Assembly (NCBI GenBank): GCA_964501725.1
Contig: CAZCTO010000032.1
Coordinates: 1-12,522 of the forward strand
Length of the DNA stretch: 12,522 nt
DNA from: CAZCTO01 sp964501725
GTDB taxonomy: Bacteria; Bacillota; Clostridia; Saccharofermentanales; Saccharofermentanaceae
Direction: 5' to 3'
Position numbers and translations under genes: made by a program. The notes under the pieces are model-generated. The model ran no database searches and was not told where the DNA came from. It saw nothing but the letters and a program-made list of their open reading frames with translations. Positions within the stretch are counted from its first letter, which is position 1, and each line of letters begins with the position of its first letter. Below are positions 1-6,248 of the stretch, one piece after another.

Positions 1-209
1 AGCGATCTAGGCTGTAAATTTGCCGATTACAGATGCTCTGGCAGGTGAGAAGTACAGCCTAGAATCGAAGTTCTGGTGCTCTAGGCTGTAATTTTGCCGA
101 TTACAGCCGCTCTGACAGGTGAGAATACAGCCTAGAATCGAAGTTCTAGCGATCTAGGCTGTAAATTTGCCGATTACAGATGCTCTGGCAGGAGAGAAGT
201 ACAGCCTAG
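1..209. repeat. Tandem array of palindromic 55-56 bp units (73-74 bp period)
   Basis: Three units are visible, at 7-62, 81-135 and 154-209, separated by 18 bp linkers (63-80 and 136-153) that both begin AATCGAAGTTCT. Bases 1-6 match the end of the second linker, so the array continues leftwards out of the window. Every unit begins CTAGGCTGTA and ends TACAGCCTAG, a perfect 10 bp inverted repeat. Inside each is a second short inverted repeat, CTGTAA and TTACAG. Units 1 and 3 differ at one base; unit 2 has several changes, all outside the outer stem. No coding potential is seen. The family is not one I recognise. It could be an extragenic palindromic repeat family or a string of structured RNA elements. 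The linkers are nearly constant, so this is not a CRISPR array. Confidence 0.9.
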
Positions 210-218
210 AAAAGCATT

Positions 219-243
219 TGTACTGCACCCCAAATATTGGACA
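219..243. repeat. IS left terminal inverted repeat
   Basis: The end begins TGTACTGCACCCC and continues to TTGGACA. It matches the reverse complement of 1627-1651 except for the three bases after the terminal TG, one internal base and the last base. It lies just beyond the orfB stop codon. Confidence 0.88.
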
Positions 244-247
244 TGAA

Positions 248-1144
248 TCAAGCGGCTTTAAAGGAATGAGTTCGGAAAGCAACCGGGCTCATTCCTTTTA
301 GTTTACCCTTAATCCGGCGGTTGTTATAGTAATCCATGTATTCCTCAAGTTGCATCCGGAAATCCTCAAGCGACTCGAAATCCTGAAGATACAACAATTC
401 AGACTTTAGCAGACCAAAGAAGTTCTCCATAATACTGTTATCCAGACAGTTCCCCTTACGGGACATACTTTGACGAATTCCTTTGTCACAGAGCATTTTC
501 TGGTATGTTTTGTGTTGGTATTGCCACCCCTGATCCGAGTGAAGGATGAGTTGTGTGTTGTCCGGAATCTTGGCGAATGCCTTCTTCAGCATGTCGGTTA
601 CCTGCTCCAAAACAGGATGTTCTGAGATCTCAAAGCTGACAATTTCACCGTTGTACATATCCAAGATCGGTGACAGGTATAATCTACGACCGAAGAGGTG
701 GAATTCCGTAATGTCTGTTGCCCACTTCTTGTCGGGTTTCTTTGCCTGAAATTTCCGCTTCAATAGGTTGGGGGCAATCTTGCCAAGTTCTCCCTTATAG
801 GACCGATATTTCTTCATCCGAACACGACTCGTCAGGTGTTCCTGTTTCATCAGCTTCATTACTAATTTGTGGTTTGTGTTGTAACCACGGTTGTGAAGCT
901 CCATGGCTACACGTCTGTAACCGTAACGGCCGGTATGTTCACCGCAGATGGCATGGATCTCTGCCCGCACATTTGCGTGCTTGTCCTTGCGATCCAATCG
1001 CTTGTAAATCGCATAGTAAGTACTCCTGGGGATTCCTGCGAGTTTCAGAAGTGCTTCCAGCGGATAGGTACACCTTAATTCGGAGACAACTCTTACTTTG
1101 TCTTCTTTTTGGATTCTTCCCGCTCGGCAACTAAGGTGTTCAAT
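248..1144 (-). CDS. IS3-family transposase OrfB (DDE catalytic part, made by -1 frameshift)
   Basis: This is the rve/integrase-type catalytic domain that cuts and joins the element ends. The open frame is followed back to the frameshift heptamer: from 1144 it reads IEHLSCRAGRIQKEDKVRV and then LPRSTYY-type sequence, without a stop. Counting from there (298 residues), an HTH_21-like segment (HTGRYGYRRVAMEL) comes first, then the DDE triad: D144 in WATDITEF, D204 in LHSDQGWQYQ and E240 in NSIMENFFGLLKSE, a DD(35)E spacing. The tail YNNRRIKGKLKGMSPVAFR is typical of the family. There is no ATG or GTG with a ribosome binding site near the beginning; the only alternative is a TTG at 997, which would leave out conserved sequence. 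The protein is therefore probably made only as an OrfAB fusion. No internal stop or frameshift is visible in the catalytic core. Confidence 0.93.
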   Translation of the reverse strand: MEHLSCRAGRIQKEDKVRVVSELRCTYPLEALLKLAGIPRSTYYAIYKRLDRKDKHANVRAEIHAICGEHTGRYGYRRVAMELHNRGYNTNHKLVMKLMKQEHLTSRVRMKKYRSYKGELGKIAPNLLKRKFQAKKPDKKWATDITEFHLFGRRLYLSPILDMYNGEIVSFEISEHPVLEQVTDMLKKAFAKIPDNTQLILHSDQGWQYQHKTYQKMLCDKGIRQSMSRKGNCLDNSIMENFFGLLKSELLYLQDFESLEDFRMQLEEYMDYYNNRRIKGKLKGMSPVAFRTHSFKAA

Positions 1145-1596
1145 TTTTTTAGGTAGGCATTCTCCATTTCGAGTTGCTGAATGCGTTCCTTAAGCTGTTC
1201 TTCCTGTGACAGAGGCTTCTTAGACGATGCTGGTTGCTTTGGCACGTTCGGTGGCCTACCTTTCTTTGTATCGTGCAGCGCTTCAACCCCGTATTTCAAA
1301 TAGGTTTTCTCCCACCCATATAGCGTACTGTCGTGTAGAATTCCCAATTGTGCTGCTGCTTGAGGATAGGATAATGCATGTGCCTTCCGATATTCAAGAG
1401 CATACATCTTAAATTCTGCAGAATATTCTTGATTCTCTGCGATCAGACTGTGAATGCCGGATTTCCTATAGTTTTCCCGCCATCTGCGCACCATTCTTTC
1501 CGAAACACTGTACTTGCTGGCCGTCCGATGAAGAGACGCTCCATTCTCCATTTCTAAGATGATTTGCATCCGGATCTCGTTACTGTACGTTGTCAT
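1093..1596 (-). CDS. IS3-family transposase OrfA (DNA-binding subunit)
   Basis: This 167-residue protein should recognise the IS ends. The N-terminal half holds two helix-turn-helix-like segments, roughly residues 9-40 (SLHRTASKYSVSERMVRRW) and 60-95 (SYPQAAAQLGILHDSTLYGW). The C-terminus (about 130-155) is a leucine-zipper-like coiled coil, EEQLKERIQQLEMENAYLKK, as in IS150 and IS3 OrfA proteins, where it mediates multimerisation. I chose the ATG at 1596 because a GGAGG (1607-1611) lies at suitable spacing upstream; a longer open frame runs up to 1695 but would pass through the terminal inverted repeat. The 3' end overlaps orfB, which lies in the -1 frame. The heptamer A AAA AAA at 1150-1144 allows slippage into orfB near codon 151, giving an OrfAB fusion of about 449 residues. 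The zipper is retained in the fusion. Confidence 0.93.
   Translation of the reverse strand: MTTYSNEIRMQIILEMENGASLHRTASKYSVSERMVRRWRENYRKSGIHSLIAENQEYSAEFKMYALEYRKAHALSYPQAAAQLGILHDSTLYGWEKTYLKYGVEALHDTKKGRPPNVPKQPASSKKPLSQEEQLKERIQQLEMENAYLKKLNTLVAEREESKKKTK
1144..1150 (-). other. Programmed -1 frameshift heptamer (A AAA AAA)
   Basis: On the minus strand, orfA reads CTA AAA AAA TTG. The heptamer A AAA AAA is correctly phased for simultaneous slippage of two lysine tRNAs. The -1 frame entered there is open through to the end of orfB. A second A-rich spot just downstream (CC AAA AAG) is one A short of the usual A AAA AAG and is the weaker candidate. Confidence 0.72.
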
Positions 1597-1626
1597 TGAA
1601 AATGCACCTCCAATTATTGAACTTTT

Positions 1627-1651
1627 CGTCCAATGTTTGGGGTGCACTTCA
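1627..1651. repeat. IS right terminal inverted repeat
   Basis: Read on the minus strand it begins TGAAGTGCACCCC and ends TTGGACG, pairing with the left end at 219-243. It lies about 30 bp upstream of the orfA start, the usual side for the transposase promoter. Confidence 0.88.
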
Positions 1652-1742
1652 AAACTCGAATCCAGGCTGTATTTCAGGGCCGGCGAGGCGGGCAACTATC
1701 TCCGTTTCTTTTTGCATTGATCCGTTTCCCGATGCACTTAGT

Positions 1743-1790
1743 TAAAAATGGCTGTCTTGTCCGACTTCATTACAAGTCTTTAAGACAGCC
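1743..1790 (-). terminator. Rho-independent terminator of pyk
   Basis: On the minus strand, GGCTGTCTT (1790-1782) pairs perfectly with AAGACAGCC (1758-1750), followed by A and then TTTTT (1748-1744). Inside the loop, GACTT (1778-1774) pairs with AAGTC (1767-1763), extending the hairpin. It lies about 30 bp beyond the pyk stop codon and 90 bp before the IS. Confidence 0.9.
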
Positions 1791-1818
1791 CCTTATAATT
1801 CCATCGGAACGATTGTTT

Positions 1819-3582
1819 TCAGGTCACCGTGCCCCGCTCCGCGTCAACCGTTACGGTATGACCGGTCATCAGAATATGTGTGGCTCCCTCGCAGGAAAGG
1901 ATCGCCGGAATGTCGAGCGCGAGCGCGACAGCCGCGGCATGGCTCGACGGATCATCATCTTCTACGACAATGGCTTTGGCTCTGCGAATCAAGGGCATCA
2001 TTTGATTGTTGGTATAAGGAGCGACCAGAACAAGATCTTCATCATCCGGAAGATCCAGGGGCGGTAAATGCTCGGGATCCCGGATCACCATAACCGTTCC
2101 CGTGGTTAGTCCAATACGCATATCCGAAGGAACCTGACCTTTGCCGCGGACAATCGCACGACCGATGGACTGAACTTTGATCGTGTTGGTCGTGCCGCTC
2201 ATGCCGACGGGTGTTCCGCCGGTAATGACGACGATGTCTCCGTCAAAAATAAAACCACACCTTTTTGCGGCATCCACACCGACTTCAAACAATTCATCCG
2301 TGGTCTGGACTTCATCGACAAGAATCGGGAAAACACCCCAGCTCAAGTTAAGTTGCCGCTGAATCTTCGGGAAAACCGTTGCCGCAACAATCGGACATGA
2401 TGGCCGAAACCTTGAGACCAGACGCGCGGTTCTTCCTGCGTGGGTGATCGTGATGATTGCCTTGGCGTTGAGGTCCATGGCGGTTGTGCAGGTTGCATGG
2501 CTGATCGCGTTGGCGACGGAAGGGATCATAACCTGTTGCGCCAGTTGGAAATTTTTCCAGTAACTAATGTTGCTTTCGGACTGGCAAGCGATTTCGGCCA
2601 TCATGCAGAGCGACTCGATCGGGTATTTACCGTTTGCCGTTTCGCCGGAGAGCATGACCGCACTGGTTCCGTCATAGATGGCGTTGGCGACATCGCTGAC
2701 CTCGGCACGGGTCGGCCGCGGATTACGGATCATCGAGTCCAGCATCTGCGTGGCGGTGATCGAGATTTTGCCTGCGGAATAGCACTGCTTAATGCATCTC
2801 TTCTGGACAGACGGTACCTGCGCTGCCGGAATCTCGACACCGAGGTCACCGCGTGCGATCATGATGCCGTCGGCGACGCGCAGAATATCCTCGAAATTGC
2901 TGACGCCCTCGCTGTTTTCGATTTTGGCGATAATATTGATGCCGTGGTCACCCTTTTGCTCCAATATATGGCGGATTTCCAGGATGTCCTTGGGTTTTCT
3001 GACAAAGGATGCGGCGATGAAATCGAAGTCGTTTTCGAGTGCGAAAAGGATGTCCTCGCGGTCTTTGGGCGTCATGGACGGCAGTCTCAACTCGGTTCCC
3101 GGCACGTTGATGCTTTTGCGGTCGGAAACGGGGCCCCCGTTCAGTACTTTACACCGTATGTCGCGCGCTTCGATCGCAAGAACCTCGAGCCCGATCAATC
3201 CGTCGTCAATCAGGATCCGGGTGCCGGGTGTCACATCGTCGACCAGACCTTTATAAGATACCGAAAACTCGGCCGGAGTCCCGACGACATCCTTCTCACG
3301 GATGTAGATCTCGGCGCCCTCCTCCAGGATCGCCGCGCCGGATGCAAATTCACCCGTACGGATTTCAGGCCCCTTGGTATCCAGCAGTAACGCGACGGGC
3401 AGATTCAGTTCCTCCCGCAAGCGCTTGAGTCGGGTGATTCTTCTGAGGTGCTCCTCGTAGGAACCGTGGGAAAAATTGAGACGCGCGACGTTCATGCCGT
3501 TTTTCATCAGGGCGGCTATGACCTCGTCGGTATCCGCGGACGGTCCGAGCGTGCAGATGATTTTGGTCTTTCTCATGTACAT
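1819..3582 (-). CDS. pyk: Pyruvate kinase with C-terminal mobile domain
   Basis: Pyruvate kinase converts phosphoenolpyruvate and ADP to pyruvate and ATP, the last glycolytic step, in the cytoplasm. The 587-residue protein starts with the diagnostic MRKTKIICTLGPS. The catalytic barrel includes NVARLNFSHG (R34), DTKGPEIRTG (68-77), IIAKIENSEG (K220, E222), ARGDLGVEI (D246) and TATQMLDSMIRNPRPTRAE. E73 in GPEIRTG is the residue associated with potassium-dependent enzymes; potassium-independent ones carry Lys. The allosteric domain follows (about 350-475). The last ~90 residues form a PEP-utiliser mobile-domain extension, as in Bacillus and Geobacillus enzymes, with SSHAAAVALALDIPAI (H548) resembling the phosphohistidine loop. 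The ATG at 3582 is preferred over the one at 3576 because GGAGAGG lies 8 bases upstream of it. The 147 bp to the amylase gene hold no obvious terminator or strong promoter, so cotranscription is possible. Confidence 0.97.
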   Translation of the reverse strand: MYMRKTKIICTLGPSADTDEVIAALMKNGMNVARLNFSHGSYEEHLRRITRLKRLREELNLPVALLLDTKGPEIRTGEFASGAAILEEGAEIYIREKDVVGTPAEFSVSYKGLVDDVTPGTRILIDDGLIGLEVLAIEARDIRCKVLNGGPVSDRKSINVPGTELRLPSMTPKDREDILFALENDFDFIAASFVRKPKDILEIRHILEQKGDHGINIIAKIENSEGVSNFEDILRVADGIMIARGDLGVEIPAAQVPSVQKRCIKQCYSAGKISITATQMLDSMIRNPRPTRAEVSDVANAIYDGTSAVMLSGETANGKYPIESLCMMAEIACQSESNISYWKNFQLAQQVMIPSVANAISHATCTTAMDLNAKAIITITHAGRTARLVSRFRPSCPIVAATVFPKIQRQLNLSWGVFPILVDEVQTTDELFEVGVDAAKRCGFIFDGDIVVITGGTPVGMSGTTNTIKVQSIGRAIVRGKGQVPSDMRIGLTTGTVMVIRDPEHLPPLDLPDDEDLVLVAPYTNNQMMPLIRRAKAIVVEDDDPSSHAAAVALALDIPAILSCEGATHILMTGHTVTVDAERGTVT

Positions 3583-3729
3583 ATAAATACCTCTCCGGGG
3601 GCAGATTTCATATAAGTCGTTAATATCACCTGATACAATATCACGTTATAGCAGTGTCGTGAATTCGGAAACATGCACAATATGTAACCGAAAAATGACA
3701 ATGGTTTCTATTTTTTCAGTAAGAACAAG

Positions 3730-5226
3730 TTAAATCGCCCCGTTTTCAAAAGCCAAGTCAAAAACTCTTCGAGCCGCCTCCTTTTGTGCCCATACGCTGA
3801 CCGATCCCGCGGCGACCGGGAAATCACCCTCACCCTGATCATTGAGGACAATTTCGCGGTTGCAATTTCCGGTAACATCAATCCATATGGTTCCCCCAAG
3901 GTCCGGTTCAAAGCCGAAGCGCAGCATGTTTTCGCATTCATTACTGATTACAACGACAATCCCGGAACCGGGATGCTCGCTGTCGCCGGATCTTTTCCAT
4001 CCGATACAGTTCGGGCTTGAAAAGGAGTCCGTCTGTTCGCCGTACGCCAGATATTTTCGTGCAAGAAGAAGCGGATCCAAACGTTCTTTGAGCGGCATTT
4101 TCGGGACCGATCCGCCGATCCCGTAATAATCACCGTAGAAAAGGCACGGGTACCCGTCCTTACGCAGCAGAATAATCGCGTAGGCAATTTGCTTAAACCA
4201 ATCTTCAATGAACGATTCAAGCGACTGACGGTGCTGCGAATCGTGGTTGTCGACAAAGGTCACCACGTTCATCGGGTTGAAACTGACCAGCGCATCTCCG
4301 AGAATCTTACGCAAATCATACGTGCTTCCCTGCCTCGACGCCTCAAACAAATTGAAATGCAGCGGCACATCAAAAAGCGTCAGATGATAATTTACATCGG
4401 AGAGGTACGCCCGGAGACGATCCGGATCACCGCGCCAGTATTCACCAACCACAAAAAAAGGCCTGTCCAGACTCTCACGTATGCTGCGGACAAAGTGCTC
4501 CATAAAATTTTCGTCAATATGCTTGACCGCGTCCATCCGCATACCGTCGAGCTTCAGTTCATTCGTGATCCACTTGCCCCAGCGGATCGTCTCCTCCATG
4601 ACGTCCGGATGACTGTAGTCAATGTTTGCATACATCAGAAAATCGTAGTTCCCAAACTCTTCGTCGACATCTTTGGAAAAATCCTTGCTGTCTGCGACAA
4701 TTTTATAAACCGCTGTCTGTCCGGTCCGCTGGTCAAAGTCTGTTGCTGTAAAATGTTCCCAGTTCCAAATAAATGGAGAGTGTTTTCCTGCCCGCCCCGG
4801 AAACGTGAATCGCGTCCATGCGTCGATCTTAAAGGGTTCGGAAATAACCGTTCTCCGATCCATCGGATCCACTTTAACAACCGTCACTTCCTGCGTCTCG
4901 TCCGCGGCGGCTTTGTGATTGAGTACCACATCGGCATATACCTTAAGACCTTGCGCGTGAAGGGCGTCGATGGCCCGGATGAGTGAGGCTTTATCCCCGT
5001 ACTTTGTGGGGATGCTGCCTTTCTGATCAAATTCTCCCAAATCGAAAAGGTCATATACGCCGTAACCGACATCGTAAGGCGAGGTGGCTTTACAGCACGG
5101 CGGAATCCAGACGCCCGAGACACCCAGTTGCGCAAGGTGTGGCGCGTCTGCCGCCAGTCTTTCCCAATGTTTTTGATCGGCAGGAACTTCCCATTCGAAG
5201 TACTGCATCATAATGTAGTTTTCCAT
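3730..5226 (-). CDS. amyA: Cytoplasmic alpha-amylase (GH13, liquefying type)
   Basis: This 498-residue endo-acting alpha-1,4-glucan hydrolase probably degrades imported maltodextrins or stored glycogen. The N-terminus MENYIMMQYFEW has no signal peptide, so it should stay in the cytoplasm, like E. coli AmyA. GH13 regions are visible in order (ATG numbering): region I VYADVVLNH (96-104); a long domain B (105-200); region II GMRMDAVKH with nucleophile D232; region III FFVVGEYW with acid/base E262; region IV FVDNHDS with D329. A C-terminal beta domain follows (about 395-498). The family resemblance is to the bacterial liquefying/cytoplasmic subfamily GH13_5. I use the ATG at 5226, which has AGAGG five bases upstream; an in-frame TTG at 5244 has no ribosome binding site. 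It is transcribed away from the VOC gene, with overlapping divergent promoters between them. Confidence 0.96.
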   Translation of the reverse strand: MENYIMMQYFEWEVPADQKHWERLAADAPHLAQLGVSGVWIPPCCKATSPYDVGYGVYDLFDLGEFDQKGSIPTKYGDKASLIRAIDALHAQGLKVYADVVLNHKAAADETQEVTVVKVDPMDRRTVISEPFKIDAWTRFTFPGRAGKHSPFIWNWEHFTATDFDQRTGQTAVYKIVADSKDFSKDVDEEFGNYDFLMYANIDYSHPDVMEETIRWGKWITNELKLDGMRMDAVKHIDENFMEHFVRSIRESLDRPFFVVGEYWRGDPDRLRAYLSDVNYHLTLFDVPLHFNLFEASRQGSTYDLRKILGDALVSFNPMNVVTFVDNHDSQHRQSLESFIEDWFKQIAYAIILLRKDGYPCLFYGDYYGIGGSVPKMPLKERLDPLLLARKYLAYGEQTDSFSSPNCIGWKRSGDSEHPGSGIVVVISNECENMLRFGFEPDLGGTIWIDVTGNCNREIVLNDQGEGDFPVAAGSVSVWAQKEAARRVFDLAFENGAI

Positions 5227-5262
5227 GAAAACCTCTTTGCTCAAATGTTTTTGAATGATATC

Positions 5263-5291
5263 AGTATACCATTTTCATATTTTCGTGCCGG
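5263..5291 (-). promoter_or_regulatory. Probable alpha-amylase promoter (extended -10)
   Basis: On the minus strand the -10 is TATACT (5268-5263), preceded by TGG, giving an extended -10. At 17 bp spacing the -35 is CCGGCA (5291-5286), a weak 3/6 match. The predicted start is near 5256, about 30 bases before the ATG. The -10 lies next to the -35 of the divergent VOC promoter. Confidence 0.55.
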
Positions 5292-5300
5292 TGATATAAT
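5272..5300 (+). promoter_or_regulatory. Probable VOC/DUF3795 cluster promoter (extended -10)
   Basis: The -10 is a perfect TATAAT (5295-5300) with the extended element TGA immediately before it. The -35 TTTTCA (5272-5277) matches consensus at four of six bases with the ideal 17 bp spacing. The start would fall near 5307, leaving about 135 bases of untranslated leader before the ATG at 5443. The leader holds a small CGGG/CCCG hairpin (5328-5340) without a T-run. Confidence 0.65.
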
Positions 5301-5442
5301 GAAGCAAACATTTGTTCTTGACTGAAACGGGCAATACCCGGCGGATGACGCAAAAAAGATTTTCTCCATTTTCGAAGAACCTGACACATAGTTGTCTTGT
5401 TTCAATGTACATAATGCAATCAGAAGTCGGAAGGAGATCGAA

Positions 5443-5841
5443 ATGAGTATTTTATCGAACAGTGTGCACATCGGTTTGTTTGTCGAAAACATGGAGAAAA
5501 TGGTGGGATTTTATCGTGACATTCTGGGACTCGAGGCTAGTTGGGACGGAGGCCCGTACGCCGAATTTGCGATCCGGGACGGCGGCCTTTTTATGTTCGA
5601 CCGGAAGAGTTTTTCCGAGTCGATGAATCAGCCATATATATCTCCGAAGGGATTCAATACGACGATGGAAATCGGGATCGGTGTTCCGACGGTTGCAGAT
5701 GTCGACAGCGAGTATTTACGTCTTACGTCGCTGGGCGTTATCTCGTTGACCGGTGAACCGCGTAATATGCCTTGGGGGCAAAGAAATTTCTTTTTCGCGG
5801 ATCCGGAGGGAAATTATATCGAGATCGGTGCGTTCGAATAA
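5443..5841 (+). CDS. VOC superfamily protein (glyoxalase/bleomycin-resistance fold)
   Basis: This 132-residue protein fits a single VOC (vicinal oxygen chelate) module pair. The first beta-alpha-beta-beta-beta motif is in SVHIGLFVENMEKMVGFYRDILGLEA. The second contains TTMEIGIGVPTVADVDSEYLRLTSLG, and the end NFFFADPEGNYIEIGAFE is the hallmark VOC closing strand with the usual metal-ligand Glu. Members include glyoxalases, dioxygenases and antibiotic-binding proteins; the substrate cannot be read from this sequence. The ATG at 5443 is chosen for AAGGAG at good spacing; an upstream in-frame ATG at 5392 has no ribosome binding site. It heads a rightward cluster with the two DUF3795 genes (77 and 66 bp gaps, no terminators between), so one transcript is likely. 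Confidence 0.9.
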   Translation: MSILSNSVHIGLFVENMEKMVGFYRDILGLEASWDGGPYAEFAIRDGGLFMFDRKSFSESMNQPYISPKGFNTTMEIGIGVPTVADVDSEYLRLTSLGVISLTGEPRNMPWGQRNFFFADPEGNYIEIGAFE

Positions 5842-5918
5842 GAGTGCCGGCGATACGATCGGTAAAAAATCAATGTTTCAGTATCCGCCTCAAGGCGAAA
5901 TCAAAGGAGGAGAATAAA

Positions 5919-6182
5919 ATGATTGAATCAAGATGCGGTATTGTCTGCTCCGCGTGTTCGTATCGCGAATCCACCGGCTGTTCCGGTTGCGCGACGATGT
6001 CAAAACCTTTCTGGGGCGATTGCCCCGTTAAGATTTGCTGTGAGGATAAGAATCTTTCTCATTGCGGACTGTGCGTCGATTTTCCCTGTGAAACGCTCCA
6101 CGGTTTTGCTTATGACAAAGAGCACGGCGATGACGGAAAAAGAATCGAACAGTGCCGCAAATGGCTGAACGGAGATAAGTAA
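5919..6182 (+). CDS. DUF3795-type cysteine-rich protein (first of tandem pair)
   Basis: This is an 87-residue soluble protein with 11 cysteines. The pattern is C6-x3-C10-x2-C13-x7-C21-x2-C24, then C35-x4-C40-C41-x7-C49-x2-C52-x4-C57, with the typical opening MIESRCGIVCSACSYRE and a CGLCVDFPC motif. These features match DUF3795, a family presumed to bind zinc or another metal; its function is not established. The short C-terminus (LHGFAYDKEHGDDGKRIEQCRKW) is probably helical. The ATG at 5919 has a strong AAAGGAGG 8 bases upstream; a longer frame beginning at 5772 overlaps the VOC gene and is not credible. The gene after it encodes a paralogue with nearly the same cysteine spacing. Confidence 0.88.
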   Translation: MIESRCGIVCSACSYRESTGCSGCATMSKPFWGDCPVKICCEDKNLSHCGLCVDFPCETLHGFAYDKEHGDDGKRIEQCRKWLNGDK

Positions 6183-6248
6183 TGGGCATTCCGGCACCTA
6201 TTCTCTATAGGGTACAGTCTGCCGGTTTCAAATGAAAAGGAGATAAAT

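Larger units (their letters stand above)
219..1651 (-). mobile_element. IS3-family insertion sequence, IS150-type
   Basis: This is a complete 1433 bp element with two leftward overlapping transposase frames. Both ends carry matching 25 bp imperfect inverted repeats that begin TG and contain TGCACCCCAAA followed by ATTGGAC. The length, the 5'-TG end, an orfA with a C-terminal leucine zipper, an orfB with a DDE catalytic core, and an A-rich frameshift heptamer all fit the IS150 subgroup of IS3. The flanks are ATT on the left (216-218) and AAA on the right (1652-1654), so the usual 3-4 bp target duplication is not seen. The element lies 9 bp from the palindromic array and downstream of the pyk terminator. 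Both frames look intact, so it may still be active. Confidence 0.93.

Noticed and set aside
1..209. CRISPR array
   Set aside because: The repeating parts are 55-56 bp palindromes and the 18 bp linkers are almost the same as each other, so there are no unique spacers. No cas genes are nearby.
2440..3390. 316-codon plus-strand open frame inside pyk
   Set aside because: It is antisense to the fully conserved pyruvate kinase barrel, has no ribosome binding site, and its translation resembles no known family; it follows from the codon bias of pyk.
4189..4986. 265-codon plus-strand open frame inside the amylase gene
   Set aside because: It is antisense to the catalytic domain of the amylase, without a translation signal or recognisable protein family.
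5392..5442. N-terminal extension of the VOC protein from an upstream ATG
   Set aside because: There is no ribosome binding site before 5392, whereas AAGGAG precedes the ATG at 5443 at the right distance, and the VOC fold begins just after that.
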